Source: Ophioderma brevispina (Eukaryota; Echinodermata; Ophiuroidea; Amphilepidida; Ophiodermatidae). Taken from it: 64,000 bases of DNA. Under the pieces are notes generated by a model, which made no database searches, was not told where the DNA came from, and saw nothing but the letters and a program-made list of their open reading frames with translations. This document shows positions 34,381 to 46,017 of this stretch, piece by piece. The stretch's first letter is position 1. Every line of letters begins with the position of its first letter. A program made the position numbers and the translations under genes. The stretch spans positions 24,699 through 88,698 of the forward strand of contig JAMKCH010079145.1 in NCBI GenBank assembly GCA_023653785.1. Direction: 5' to 3'.

Positions 34381-34937
34381 TAACACGTTTGCTATTTTCA
34401 ATACGTTCTAATATTGATGGTTAACCATTAAAATGGGGGGGGTGGGTTTTATTTTTATCTATAATCTTGGGAATAAAATTGATTTGAGAGCTCAAATCTT
34501 CGGGACAGAATGATAAAATATGCCTTTCATCCAGGCTTCGAATTACCCAGGTGGCACACACATGCACAGGTGCATGTAACTTTTTTATTTTTTTCTGGTG
34601 CATGTAACTTTTGTACCCTGCATTCACATGTGCATGTAAATTTAAAATTTGTGAAATCCATAATATATTCAATTTTTACTATGTCCTTTATGCTGAAATG
34701 ATAAACTGTTGAGCCCACTGTCAACATCCTAAATGTTCCAGTCTGATTGATAAAGGCTATACTCTACTAGTAACATCTGTGTTTCATTATGCCTGTGCAT
34801 GTAACTTTCACATTTGGCATGTAAATTTTTGAAGTTCATCACCTGTGCGTGTAATTTCTGAAATTGTTAATTCGAAGCCTGCTTTCATCTGATATCAAAA
34901 TTGATACTAACTTCCGGTAAATCAGGGGTCCCAAAGG
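34381..34937. other. Non-coding with short GTGCATGTAACTT repeats
   Basis: GTGCATGTAA(C/A)TTT recurs about six times at irregular spacing (34571-34850). No gene. Confidence 0.45.
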
Positions 34938-35155
34938 CAGGGGCATAACCAGGTTTTTTTCAGGGGGTGGCGCAAAGGGGGAGGCCACATGTTTTTCGGG
35001 GGGGGGAAAGGGTGCATGGCAATATATTAAAAATTTGTTAGTATAGTATTGGCCTATGTACAATCACGAATTTTTCAGGGGGGAAAGAGGGGGAAGATTC
35101 CCCACAAGGGAGGGGGAAAGCTGCCCCCCTCTGACCCCCCCTGGTTATGCCACTG
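34938..35155. mobile_element. hAT-like short element, different interior
   Basis: Inverted ends CAGGGGCATAACCAGG and CCTGGTTATGCCACTG with an 8-bp duplication CCCAAAGG on both sides (34930-34937 and 35156-35163). It interrupts the repeat shared with 28740-29250, whose intact copy reads across the site. Confidence 0.8.
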
Positions 35156-35490
35156 CCCAAAGGCGATTGGAACTGCACCTTTAAAGGTGCATTTGTGATC
35201 TAGCCACTTCTCCTAGGGATTCAATAGAGAATCATTGACATTCCCAGGGGCTTTGGGGTTCAAGCTTCCAGGGTTTTGCTAATAAAAACATTTACAGTCA
35301 GCTTATTTTTAGTACAATTGGCTGGCATGTTCCAATCCTTGGAATGGCCAAGTCAGTGTGTGATGCATGTATGTATTATATTTTACTATGTGTATGTCCA
35401 TAATTACAGCGAATTACAAGCCTCCATCCCACTCCACCCAAAAAGATAACTTTCCAAAATTTTAGCTGACTCTGATGGTGCATTTCGATG

Positions 35491-36163
35491 TTAAAGCTGA
35501 CTCAGAGATGAGTGCGCATCATAGATATAGAAAAAGGAGATGCCATACGCCCGTGTTGAAGAATAGGCGGCCACCGTAACCATATTTTTAAAATTAGAAA
35601 TATTCATTACGATCATCCATTCGAAAAGCGCACGCATACGCGCATGCACCGTAACCTGTTGGCCTGGAAACGTACATCGTTCTATGCAAATGCATGAATA
35701 CATGAATAAATTGGTACACCAGATTATGGAAATCGATGAATAAATTGGTACACCGCGCAATGGAAATAAGTACGCACTGCGGCAAAAGATGGTTACGACT
35801 TTTGAGCTGGTGTTCGCCATCTAGTGTTATAATAGAAGTCTGTGGTGCGCATGCAATTTTCCAACAAATCGTGTTTTTTGCATACGTACATAATGCTTGT
35901 TCATTAATCACTGTGTGAAATAACTAAGCTCATTTTAGCTCAAATCAAAGTCCTTCATATAGAAAATCACAACTTTGTTATAAAATTCTGGATCTGGAAT
36001 TTTTGTTATACACGGTATCCCATGGGACTGTTATACTGTGCATAAATTCATTTCTAACTTTGGAATTAAGCATTTTAGCATTTATTTTTAGTTCTAGATT
36101 ACTATTTTTAATTACTACACACACACAAAAATTGTATTTCAAAATCTCTGAGTCAGCCTTTAA
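35491..36163. mobile_element. TTAA element, GGCTGACTCAGAGAT family, copy 1
   Basis: TTAA-AGCTGACTCAGAGATG to AAAATCTCTGAGTCAGCCT-TTAA, 673 bp. It is inserted in the CCATAGGCCACTGTG repeat: the left flank GGTGCATTTCGATG and right flank GAACAATTTG join seamlessly in the uninterrupted copy at 26715-26752. The frames inside (for example 109 and 105 codons, minus) are by-products. Confidence 0.8.
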
Positions 36164-36404
36164 GAACAATTTGTTTATTACAGTGTACCATACACCACTG
36201 TGTTGTATAATTTCTGTCTGTGAACAGCCAGAAAATACAAAATTAAACATTCTTCCAGAGTTAAGTCTGTCAAGAATGACCTCAGCATGCTATATGTATC
36301 TGATATCTTATGTTTGGCTGCATCAGGGCAGTTTCCATGTCTTTACTCATCATTTTAGGTGTATGTTTTCTATTTTGAGTATCAAAAAGACATGCTAGCC
36401 CAAA

Positions 36405-36545
36405 TGTCCTTTTGATTTCTAGAGAGGAAGGGAAGTGGTAAAGGGATAGAAGCTAGAGAAGACTGGATGTCCGTGGCAGGATTCGAACCCGGGGCCTCCG
36501 GCGCACCACTCCCATGAGCAGGGATGGCAAGCCACGAGGGAGTCA
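36405..36545 (-). mobile_element. tRNA-derived SINE, copy 1
   Basis: Read on the minus strand: CCTCGTGGCTTGCCATCC, then a perfect B box GGGTTCGAATCC, then GCCACGGACATCCAG and a pyrimidine-rich tail CCACTTCCCTTCCTCTC. The 5' TCGTGGC pairs with the 3' GCCACGG as an acceptor-like stem, but the T arm is shortened. The plus-strand copy at 58160-58310 shares the whole order, tail included. Confidence 0.6.
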
Positions 36546-37783
36546 CGCCCATATTTTGTGCCCATATGAGTGTTGGTACGATGACGTCATTTGGACCTAG
36601 TGCATTTTCCTAACCTCAGCTCGTTGAGTTCTAGTGGGTTTTGGTAGTGATAGGGCCAATTAGCTTTGTCCCACTTCACTCCCGGAGGCACTGACCTAAA
36701 ATGGCAGTACGTGTATGTGTGGTGGTCAAGATCCCTAGTTTGGTCCTCTTCTACAGTTTTTATACCCCCTGTTCAAGTATAATGTTTTTTATTTCTTAAT
36801 ACCCCTACTTTGCCATAAAACTCCACAAAATTTATAGCTCTGTGGCTAAAATTTTGAGAAATTTTGCCAGTTTTTCTGTTTCAAACCTTTAATTTGACCC
36901 AAAGTTCAGCTTCCAAGTCCTTAAAGTTGGCCAAAAATCAGTTCCAAAGACCCTACTTTTGCTGAAAATTCTGTTCCAAAGCCCCATGTTTGGTGCTTTG
37001 CGTTGCACACCCCTATCCAAACCAAAGTTGAGTGCCCCCGGCACATTACCTCATCAGAATTGTGATTATAGTATATCAGAAGAAAGCTCATATTTTCTTG
37101 TAACTCCAGTAAAATATTTCTCTCAGATTCTTCTTCTTAGCGTATCTACAAGTCATTACTAATGGCTTGTGGTGGGCAGGAATTATTCAAATGAGTAAGC
37201 TGATCCGGGGCTGCGTGTACCAGACGCTCCTAACATGGCCCGCTTTTTTAGGCTGGTGCGGATTGAGAACAGCCAGAGGTTTTCACCCTACTCTTATATT
37301 CGACACTGGCTGTGATGTACATGTACAGCTTTGGCTCTCTGTACATGGGATGTCCCCTTAACATTCCCTCCGAAGGATGGGATGCTTTCATGATTCATTT
37401 GCCCAATTCCAAGTGAACCATGGTATCGATGAAAAGACCCAAATGTGGTCGACCACATTATAACCACATTGTTCTATGGACCATTACACGGTACAGTGCA
37501 CACACACCAATGCAATTTTACGTACTACTCGGTCAAAGGCGTATAGTAACAATACACTGATCGATTTAAAAAGCTCAGGTAGTTAGGTGGATAAATTCTA
37601 CCATAATTTTAGTAATATATGTTACTAACAGCTTATTTTGAATAAAAGTTTTAAAGAATGAGAATAAAGGTATTATCTTTAGCCTCTGCTGTGTGTCTAT
37701 CGTGTCATATCACATGAGCTACAACACTATTTTAGCATAAAACAACTCAATGCAAATAATGTTGTCTCTATTATAGTACACAT
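36546..37783. other. Non-coding
   Basis: No supported gene or repeat. Short frames (60-67 codons) lack support. Confidence 0.35.
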
Positions 37784-38120
37784 TTAAAGACACTATCAGT
37801 GATTCACCCGAAAGATAAAGCATGTTTGAAATTTGCAGGAATAGCTTAAAAGTGAAGGATAAGTCTGTAGGACTCTCATAAAGTATATTTTCCAACTAAA
37901 AAATTAACAGAAAAGGAAGAAACAGCAGTGTTCAAAGATATCATTCCCATTCAATTATGTGTTGTAGTAAGTGTCCGTAGGGACAGTAATGACAAAAATA
38001 TCCCATTTTGTTCCTATTAGGTTGCTTTTGGTCTTTTAGGATACCTATACTTGTTACAAAAAATGAAAAAATCTGATTTTTGATGATTTTTATTTTCTGA
38101 TTTAGCAAATCTGCCTTTAA
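37784..38120. mobile_element. TTAA element, GACACTATCAGTGATT family, inverted full copy
   Basis: TTAA-AGACACTATCAGTGATTC to CTGATTTAGCAAATCTGCCT-TTAA, 337 bp. The interior is the reverse complement of 25830-26139 (for example GTGTCCGTAGGGACAGTAAT). Confidence 0.75.
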
Positions 38121-39386
38121 GCTTCTTTTACACAAACTGCTGGAATAATTTTCTGAAAATTTTTCAATTGGGTGTTTTGGTTGATATGTCTTCATGCGAA
38201 GTGACAAACATGATATGAAAAAAATCAGACCACTCATCTTTAATTCAAATTTTATTGTTTTCCCAAACAAATGGAAAGTTAGTGTATTATGACAGTATGG
38301 CATCCTCATTTGTCTTTATACTGTCTGGACAGTCATGTGGTAAGCTATGTGTGTACATCATGTCTACCTTCCATCTGTCACTAGGTGAATGACTCAATCA
38401 ACAACCTCGCCCCCCCCCCCCACTTCATCGAAATTTATCATATTTTTCTCACTGAAATTAAGGGACCAGAAGAAAAGCTCCTTTCTTAAAGATGTTATGA
38501 ACAAAAAACGTCTCATGGGCCAATTAAGCACACAGTTTTGCTTCTATACTATCCTAACGGCTGGACCGATTTTAACTCATTATCATGTTTTGGGGAGTCC
38601 AAGTGTGGGAAAATATCGGATCTAAAACATGATAATGATAAAATTGAATGATTTACCCCCAATATTATTTGGTCTCGCTATGAGTTTTAAAATGTATTTT
38701 TGCAACTCATAGCTTGACCAATTAATTTGGGCTTAAGGTGTTTGCGTCGTCAGAGAACTTAGCTCAGCTACTGCGCATGCGTATTTCACATTTCACCTTG
38801 CGCCTTGCTTGAATCTGCGTATGGCGCACACGCAGATTTCGCGGAGAACTTGTTTTTTCAGCGCGTACAAATGCGATGTGTTGTGAAAGCGCAAAAGACA
38901 GAGTTGACCATGCCCTTTCTCTTCGCCATGATAAAAATGTTTTGTTGAGCGGGAAAAAAACATAAATTATTCTTTAAAAGAAAAATCGCTAATGTCAGAA
39001 ATTAGGAATGAATAGTCTCTAACTGCAAACAAACGAAGAGATCGGCGTCCAACAGGCACCCGTTGAAGTCTGACGCATTGTAGAAATATCGATTAATTAG
39101 ATATGTGGGAAGGATGTGAAAAATTATGTCAAAAACATGGGTGTATTATTAACATACCTTTAAAGGTTCTAGAGTTTAATATTTCAAGAACCATTTTCTT
39201 GGCCACAGAACCTTTTCTGGTTCTACAAAGAAACCCACAAAGGTTGGTTCTTTATAAGGGACATAGACCTGGAAGGGGGTGGTGTAGGGTGTATAGGGTG
39301 TGTGCAGCGGGGAAAGCCCCAGGCCATGCAGTTCGTGCCTTTTCGGGACTGTTTTCCGACAGTTTAGTAGACCCTCAGCCGCCCTA
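38121..39386. other. Non-coding
   Basis: No supported gene. A C run lies near 38411. CpG and GCGCATGCG-type words cluster at 38750-38880 without a tandem pattern. Confidence 0.35.
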
Positions 39387-41130
39387 CCTAGGTGAAAAAA
39401 GCATGGTTTAACCATGGTTAACCATGGTCAACCATGGGGTTTTGACCATGGTTAGCCATGTTTTTGAAAAATGGCACACCACGGTCAACCATGGTCAAAA
39501 ACAATCCAAAGTGACCATGATCAACCATGGTTAATATGACCATGCTTAACCATGGTTAACCATGGTCACTTGGGTTGTTTTGACCATGGTTGACCGTGGC
39601 GTGCCATTTTTCAAAAACAAGGTTAACCATGGTCAACCATGGTCAATATGATCATGTTTAACCATGGTTGACCATGGTCAAATTATACATGTTTGACCAT
39701 GGTCAAGCATGGGCAAATTGTCCATGGCACTGTGCCATTTTTTTCACAATCATGGTTGAAAAAAAACATATCCTATGGTTTTACACATTTTCTACACCAG
39801 TGTAGTTCCAATCTTATGTTTAGGTTACCATTTTTTGTTTTTTTGGGTATTTTTATTATATGGCGACAGAAAATCAACTTACCTTGACCGGGAATTGAAC
39901 CGGGACCCTTGTATCACAAGATTGATATTGAAGCGGATAAACCTATTCTTGCTTGATAACAAGGGGCAAAAATAAATATCAATTGTAAAAAGCTGCAAAC
40001 AGTATGAACACCACTAAGTAAAGCTAAAAGCAACAAAAAGGCGACCTACATCACAGAGCGGAACAGTGGTGAAAAAAAAAATCCTGAAAAAAACCTTCGA
40101 TGAAAACAATTGCACTGAAGTGACCATGGTTCAACCATGGCCCACAAGATGATGGACATGGCTGACAATAAAGCATGGTCGACCATGGTGTACCATGGGG
40201 GACCATGGTAAAACCACGGTTGACCATGGTCAAGCCACCATGACTGAATCATCGCTGACCATAGTCAACAATGGTCAGCTGTGTCTTGACATGGTGACCA
40301 ACAAGAATGGTGTGGCACATATCTATGTGTACATCATCAGGCATTAATGTGGGAGTAGAATTTAGGAGGATTGACTTTGGCTGGGAACCAAAAAAAAAAT
40401 GTATTGCATTAAATTTTAACCAATTCCATTACACGTTAATTGTGGCCACCATTCCACTCATGACTTTTCTTTGTTTTATTAGAGCTGAATATAGTAGTGG
40501 ACAAGGGTAATTATTATCATTTCTCCAGGATCTCCTAATTAACCTAAAAGCTCCGCTTGATTTGAATAATTTTTTTCTCAAAATTCTTGCGGCAATAGGA
40601 CACTGGTAGTTACCATGGTCAACCATGGTCCAGCCAATGGTCACCATTGTCAGCCATGGGACTACCTTGTTCAGAGCAAAGTACCTCAACCATGATCAGA
40701 CTTGGTTTCTGGGTTAGTGACCATGGTCAATCAACAATGTGCCTGGAAAGGACCTGGTCAACCTGGTCAAATGAGTGATAAACATGGTTGACCATGGTAT
40801 ACTTGAAGTGACCATGGTCAACAACCATGGCCCACAAGGTGATGACCATTGCTGACAATGCTCAGCCATGCTAAGCATGTCGACCATGGTTATACTTGAG
40901 TTACCATGGTCAACCGTGGGCAATCATGGTGATGACCATGGCTGACAGGTTCAGCCTCTAAGCATCGGTCACAAAGACCATGGTAAACCATGGGGACCAT
41001 GGTAACCACGGTTGACCTGGGGTCAAGCCACCATGGCCTGATCATCGCTAACCTTGGTCAACCATGGTCCGCATGTTTTGACCATGGTTGACCATGGTTC
41101 CATGCTAGCATGGTTGACATTTCGCCTAGG
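39387..41130 (-). mobile_element. CCATGG-palindrome element, copy 2 (inverted)
   Basis: Bounded by CCTAGG at 39387-39392 and 41125-41130, with TA on each side. The reverse complement opens CCTAGGCGAAATGTCAACC and follows copy 1: repeats, the AGTGCAAT...TCAGGATTTTTT spacer, the tRNA-like core (39883-39950), then repeats. An extra stretch of about 280 bp (40310-40600) without CCATGG repeats is absent from copy 1 and looks like a later insertion. No transposase. Confidence 0.75.
39883..39950 (-). other. tRNA-like core of copy 2
   Basis: On the minus strand: ATACAAGGGTCCCGGTTCAA then TTCCCGGTCAAGG, a good B box. The A box is decayed (TAGGTTTATCCG). Same position and orientation within the element as in copy 1. 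Confidence 0.55.
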
Positions 41131-42982
41131 TATGGAGTCTACCCCTTTTCTTTAACCCAGTGTGGATAACCAAATTTTATATCGTTATCTGAAAATTAGA
41201 AACCTGTGACCCTTTTTGAATTGTACTCAAAAAGGATGAAGATGTCAATTTATACGTTTGCTATATTAGGACGTTATAAAGTTCACCGCCTTGTGGGGCA
41301 GATCCCTATATTTTTTCCAGGAGATTTTTGACCCCCCCCCCCCTTAATAACACAACATAGAACTATTATGAATAATACAAAAATTAAATAAGTTGAGTAA
41401 TATGCATAATTTAGTTTAGCAAATCCCCCATGCATTGAACCAAACAAAAACAATTTTAACGACAATAAATAAAAAACTCAGTATGAAAAAAATGCCCCCC
41501 CCGCATGCATTTCAAGCTATCGCACTTTTACATATGGAAAAGCCTTATAGGGCCTACTGTTTCTTGAGTGTATTTTGTCCCAATGCTAAAAATGATTTAA
41601 AGAAGACCTTATAGTATGTGAACATACCCCAGAAGATAATCAGATTTCTATTTTGTTATGCCACAATGAGAGCATTCTGTCGTTAAGCGAAAATTAGCGT
41701 TAGATCGCGCCTTTTCAACGCGATGGTACGCAACAAATGGTGCATATGCGTCTCGGATTTGACACCGCCCGGTGCCCCCAAAAAATAGACGTAATTTTTG
41801 ACATATTTTACCATTTATCTGGAAAGTAATCCCGGCACCCCCTATTTTTATACATTTCGAAAAGATCTAATAAAAACCTGTAAACATAAGTGAAAATAAA
41901 AAAATTCTATCGGAATTCGTTTTTTTATATATAAAGCATAATGTGGTGCAAATTTTAATTTCTCATAGGACTACGGTAGGTAACTGTGGCGAACATGCCT
42001 TTTTAAACCATTCATAGCTCAAAATGGAGTACCGTACCCCCTAATTTTTTTCAAGGATTTTTATTCTACACATTTAAAGTAACATATATGTTAAGTTAAG
42101 GGAATTTCATCGATAGGTTCTGTGACGACGAAAAAACACCTTAATCATCCAATTGTATATCAAACTTTGAACCAATGTTTTGGTGAGATGCTTTCCATGT
42201 GAGAAAAATCATTTTGAAAAAAGACCCAATGATATGGTCACCCACCTTTAAGAGTTTTACGTTGATTTGATTACGCGCAAGCTGCTTACACCTTCAGCCA
42301 TTTCTGTTAGAGCCCCAGTCTGGACAAAAAGAGTTTTAATTTTGAGGTGCGAAGGTATCATGAGCAGATACCGCGTAAACTGTGCGTTTGTTTGAGTTTA
42401 TTAAAATGCGCACATCTCTATGCCTGCGTTCCTGCTTGCTGCATGCCGAAATGTGCACATATTTTTCTTGACAGCCCAAAGTGTCCAATTCAGTGGTTTT
42501 CAGCGTGTAATGGCATTTTTATTTGCAAAATTTAAAAAAAAGACATCGAGACCTCAACATATTTAGAATTACAAAATTTTATTGAGAAGTTGTTATTTTG
42601 ATAGGCTATCCAAATGTCAAAATTTGACTTTTCCCATAGACGTGATGTGTTTAAAAGTGCAACATACCTTTTGTTTTGGATATAGCTAAAAAACAAAGTC
42701 GGTGACCCCCCATTTCATAATTTCAGATTCTTAATCAGCACCGTGTAAATACTATATATGTGAAATTATGGAAAATTTATCGAGTAGATCACTTAACACG
42801 TCCAACCCCTTAAATGAATTCTCTGGTATGAAACAATATTTCTAAGGTACAATACAATATAATCTCCTCCTGTCATTTTCTAATACTTGAAAACAATTCT
42901 CAAGTGTGGGTTTTGTACAATTTCTAGGCAAAACCAGGAAAATCTAATTAGTACTAGCCTGGCACTATATGACATCACAGGC
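41131..42982. other. Non-coding
   Basis: No supported gene. C runs near 41331 and 41495. The rest is AT-rich. Confidence 0.4.
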
Positions 42983-43334
42983 TTAAAGCAGTAATGGCAC
43001 ATTTTGGAAAGAGTTCCATATTTACCCCTCTTCTAAATTCTACAGGAAACAAATTATTTCTATTCATGGCCTAACATTAACAAATACTCTAACCCTAATT
43101 CCAAAAATAAAAAAAGATTTGTTTCATGTAGAACTTTGAATGGGGGGGGGGGTACATGGGAACTCTTGCCCACATTTTTTGAAGAGCACCTCCAATTTCC
43201 ATTTTTTTTAATAGATTTTTGCACATTTGAGCATTTTAATACCATTTGCAGGTATATAGTTTCCTAGACATTTGCCAATCTCCAATTTTGAAAATTGGCA
43301 ACACTCTTCAAAAAATGTGTTGTTATTGCTTTAA
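42983..43334. mobile_element. TTAA element related to the GAAGAGCGCCC family
   Basis: Left TTAA-AGCAGTAATGGCACATTTT; right TCTTCAAAAAATGTGTTGTT then ATTGCT-TTAA. A second GAAGAGCACCTCCAATTT word near 43179 and a G run at 43142 suggest a rearranged copy. Confidence 0.45.
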
Positions 43335-43370
43335 TTACATTCTTTTGCACATCTTTAATGTTTTGTCGAA

Positions 43371-43829
43371 ATCCATTAAGGATAATTTCACAATTTTTGG
43401 TGATCTCCCCGGGTACACGGTAACAGGAGGAACCCTTCCACCAAATATCTTACCCACTGCTCAGAAACCTGATCTAATAATTATTGATAATACAAAAAAA
43501 TCCATCCATATTGTAGAGTTGACTGTTCCTTTCGAAACAAATATCCATACAGCCAATGAGCGTAAATTGCTCAAGTATCAAACCTTCAATCGGACATAAT
43601 TCAAAAAGGTTTCAAATGCAATTTAAATTGCATTGAAGTCGGTTCTAGGGGCTTGGTCACAACTGAGAATGTGGAGAGGTTGTACGACGCCTTTAAATTT
43701 ACTGGTGTCCAATTTTCCAAGTTGCTGGTTCGAGAAATTAGCAAAATCGCTCTCATCAGCAGCTATACCATTTGGAATGCGTGCAATGAACCTCAGTGGG
43801 ACGCTGCACCTTTTTAAAAATGTAGCTTC
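43371..43829 (+). pseudogene. 3' end of a non-LTR retrotransposon ORF (endonuclease-like domain)
   Basis: Two overlapping frames read as one C-terminal protein. The first (to about 43597) has the block PDLIIIDNTK then IHIVELTVPF then ERKLLKY. The PD...E...K spacing is that of the restriction-like endonuclease domain of R2/R4-type LINEs, with PD near 43467 and E near 43515. After a one-base shift near 43597 the second frame reads CIEVGSRGLVT, then SYTIWNACNEPQWDAAPF and a stop. It is cut at the 5' end, as LINE copies usually are, and carries a frameshift, so it is dead. The clade is inferred from motif order only; a match to another LINE C-terminal domain is possible. Confidence 0.6.
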
Positions 43830-44235
43830 TTACCCACCTTCCACATAAACTATGTACTAAGCCTTGGCCTGGCCTTTCATACTGTTTTTTTTATTAATTA
43901 ACTATTTATATATTTGTTGTATTTTAATGTTAAATGCTGCTGTGCAGCTTGTCTTGTCTTTGTCTTTCCCCCTGCCTGCATCAGGCGCGGATCCAGGGAG
44001 GGGGCGGAGGGGGCGCGCGCCTCCGGTAATTCTGCAAATTCTTGCAAAATCAGCCCATTTTGACAAGTTACAGCCTTTCAAGCTCTTTCAGCCCCCCAGT
44101 AATTTTGACGTTTTTCAAATCCTGGATCCGCCCCTGTGCATGCTGGCCTGCTAGTTCAGGCCTGCAGCATGTCCTGGAGGTGTTTGTACATTCTATTGTT
44201 AATTTTGATGTATTTTTAATGATTAATAAAGAATG
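43830..44235 (+). mobile_element. 3' UTR of the LINE copy, with an inserted element
   Basis: T-rich sequence following the LINE stop. It is interrupted at 43982-44136 by a short inverted-repeat element and resumes as GCATGCTGGCCTGC, ending near an AATAAA signal (TTAATAAAGAATGATTG, about 44222-44238). Where the LINE copy ends is inferred from that signal. Confidence 0.5.
43982..44136. mobile_element. Short inverted-repeat element with 5-bp duplication, copy 1
   Basis: CAGGCGCGGATCCAGG and CCTGGATCCGCCCCTG ends with TGCAT on both sides (43977-43981 and 44137-44141). 155 bp. The interior includes AATTCTTGCAAAATCAGCCC. The second copy at 45856 is inverted. Confidence 0.8.
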
Positions 44236-44477
44236 ATTGAACAACAACTCCTTCTTTTGCAACAGCCAATTTCCAATGCAACTATGCAAAAATTTTGGAA
44301 ATTTGGAGTCTCTTCACAAAAACTTGTTTTAAAATTATTTTTAGTCCACATTCGACCTGGCATGTGTTTGGCATAGATTTTGAAAGCACACTGACAGTGT
44401 GTTGCCTTGGATTAGCATAGCATTTCTATTGATCAGAAAACAATGTGCCTATGCCAGGTGACCCAGCGGAAGGTAGA

Positions 44478-44850
44478 TTAAAGCGGCACTGGCACATTTG
44501 AAAAATAGTGCGCCCTCTAGATTTTCAAAATTGATATTTTTGCATGGTTGTAAAGCTACAAGTATATAGCCCTTACCTGAAATTATTAAGCCCAAATCAG
44601 TGCACTTACAGGTAAACTGAATAATTTTATATTTCAGCAGACGGTGTGGAAACAGCGTTAAATACAAGCAAACACGCCAGAGTTTATTCCCACAGCATGC
44701 ACCTTGTTGACCGGTTCGTGACCTTTGTGGTTTTAAAATCAATGAGTATACGAGTCTATGGAATTCATGTAATAGACACATTTGTTGATTAAAGTTATGG
44801 CAAACTTAAAAGTTAGCCTACAAATTCCCTAGATGTCTTTAGCCTCATAT
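44478..44850. mobile_element. TTAA element, GGCACTGGCAC family, left part
   Basis: TTAA-AGCGGCACTGGCACATTTG, then ATAGTGCGCCCTCTAGATTT as in 17776-18273. The match stops at GCCTCATAT, where a fragment of the GACACTATCAGTGATT family begins (44850-44906). Confidence 0.65.
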
Positions 44851-44906
44851 TAAAGGCACTATCAGTGATTTGCTAAATCATAAAATCGAATAAAATCAGG
44901 CTGATA
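44850..44906. repeat. Fragment of the GACACTATCAGTGATT family
   Basis: TTAAAGGCACTATCAGTGAT then TTGCTAAATCATAAAATC, the left end only. It abuts the interrupted element on its left. Confidence 0.6.
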
Positions 44907-45117
44907 TATCCTTTTTACAGATTGCAAGTGAAGTCATTAACCTTTTATTTATTTCTTTTGTCTTTATTTTTCTTCCTGGTCATAGTACTATTAAACTCTC
45001 TCCATTGCCTGGTAAAACACTATATCAATAATAACAACCTCAAGGTATGGCTGAGCTTAAAATAACATAACACTACATTTTTTCCTTGATTGAAAGTTCT
45101 ATCCTGTCAGTTTGCAT

Positions 45118-45275
45118 TAATGTGGCACTGGCACATTTTCAGAAAATATGAAATTTCTTCAATCTGCTCTCAAATGATAGTCTTGGACCATGGTAGAATA
45201 CAGATATAGTCAATGTACAAAAAACATCAAACCATAAAACATTAGGAGCCTTAATATGAGGCTGAACTTGACATT
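45118..45275. repeat. End fragment of the GGCACTGGCAC family, opposite end
   Basis: TGTGGCACTGGCACATTTTC then CTCAAATGATAGTCTTGG and AATATGAGGCTGAACTTG match the beginning of 58315-58863. Confidence 0.55.
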
Positions 45276-45679
45276 AGGATTCCTTTGGGGAACTAACGCT
45301 AGGGACCGATTTTCTGGCGTTCTGTCCCATTGAAAAATAGCCGTTTTTTGCATAAAATCTTTGATAAATAATTAAATATCTTACCAACAATTTAGATCCC
45401 CTAGAGAAAAGTATTTCAAAGTATGCTCTTTCTATTGAACGTTTCTAATTTTGCCAATTCAGTTCAGGGGAGTCGCGTTTCTACGTACAAAACCGGTTAT
45501 AATGCGTTGGATGTAGTGCTTTTTCACTGAAAAAATGGCATAAACCTATCATAAAAAGTTAAATATCATTCGTACAATTTAGATCTCCTACAGAAATGTC
45601 TTTCAAGTTGTGCTCTTCCTATTAAACATTAAATATGTTTTCAATTCATTCCCAGGCACTCGCGTTTATACATGTAAAA

Positions 45680-45825
45680 AGATTTTAAAATTCGCCATTT
45701 TGTCTACAATACTCAAAACGCCTAAAATCATTGAAATTTTAATACAGCTGTAGATTATTGAAAAAAATAGAGATGTTGGGATCCAAAGGGATCCAAAACG
45801 ATGAAAAGGAATCATAATGAATGCG
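45680..45825. repeat. Dispersed repeat shared with 48400-48540
   Basis: TTTTGTCTACAATACT, TGAAATTTTAATACAGCTG and AATAGAGATGTTGG occur in the same order at both places. The rest of 45276-45855 holds nothing recognisable. Confidence 0.55.
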
Positions 45826-45855
45826 TTTCTAAAAGGTGCACATATAGAGAACTTC

Positions 45856-46012
45856 CAATGGCGGATCCAGGATTTGAAATATGTCAAAATTACCGGGGGG
45901 CTGAAAGGCTGTAACTGGTCCAAAATAGCTCAAAATGGGCTGATTTTGCAAGAATTTGCAGAATTACCGGGAGGCGCGCGCCCCCTCCGCCCCCTCCCTG
46001 GATCCGCGCCTG
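45856..46012. mobile_element. Short inverted-repeat element with 5-bp duplication, copy 2
   Basis: Starts CAATGGCGGATCCAGG and ends CCTGGATCCGCGCCTG, flanked by ACTTC on both sides (45851-45855 and 46013-46017). The interior is the reverse complement of 43982-44136. Confidence 0.8.
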
Positions 46013-46017
46013 ACTTC

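Noticed and set aside
35491..35911. Minus-strand frames of 105-109 codons
   Set aside because: Inside a TTAA element that has an empty site elsewhere in the window; no transposase motif.
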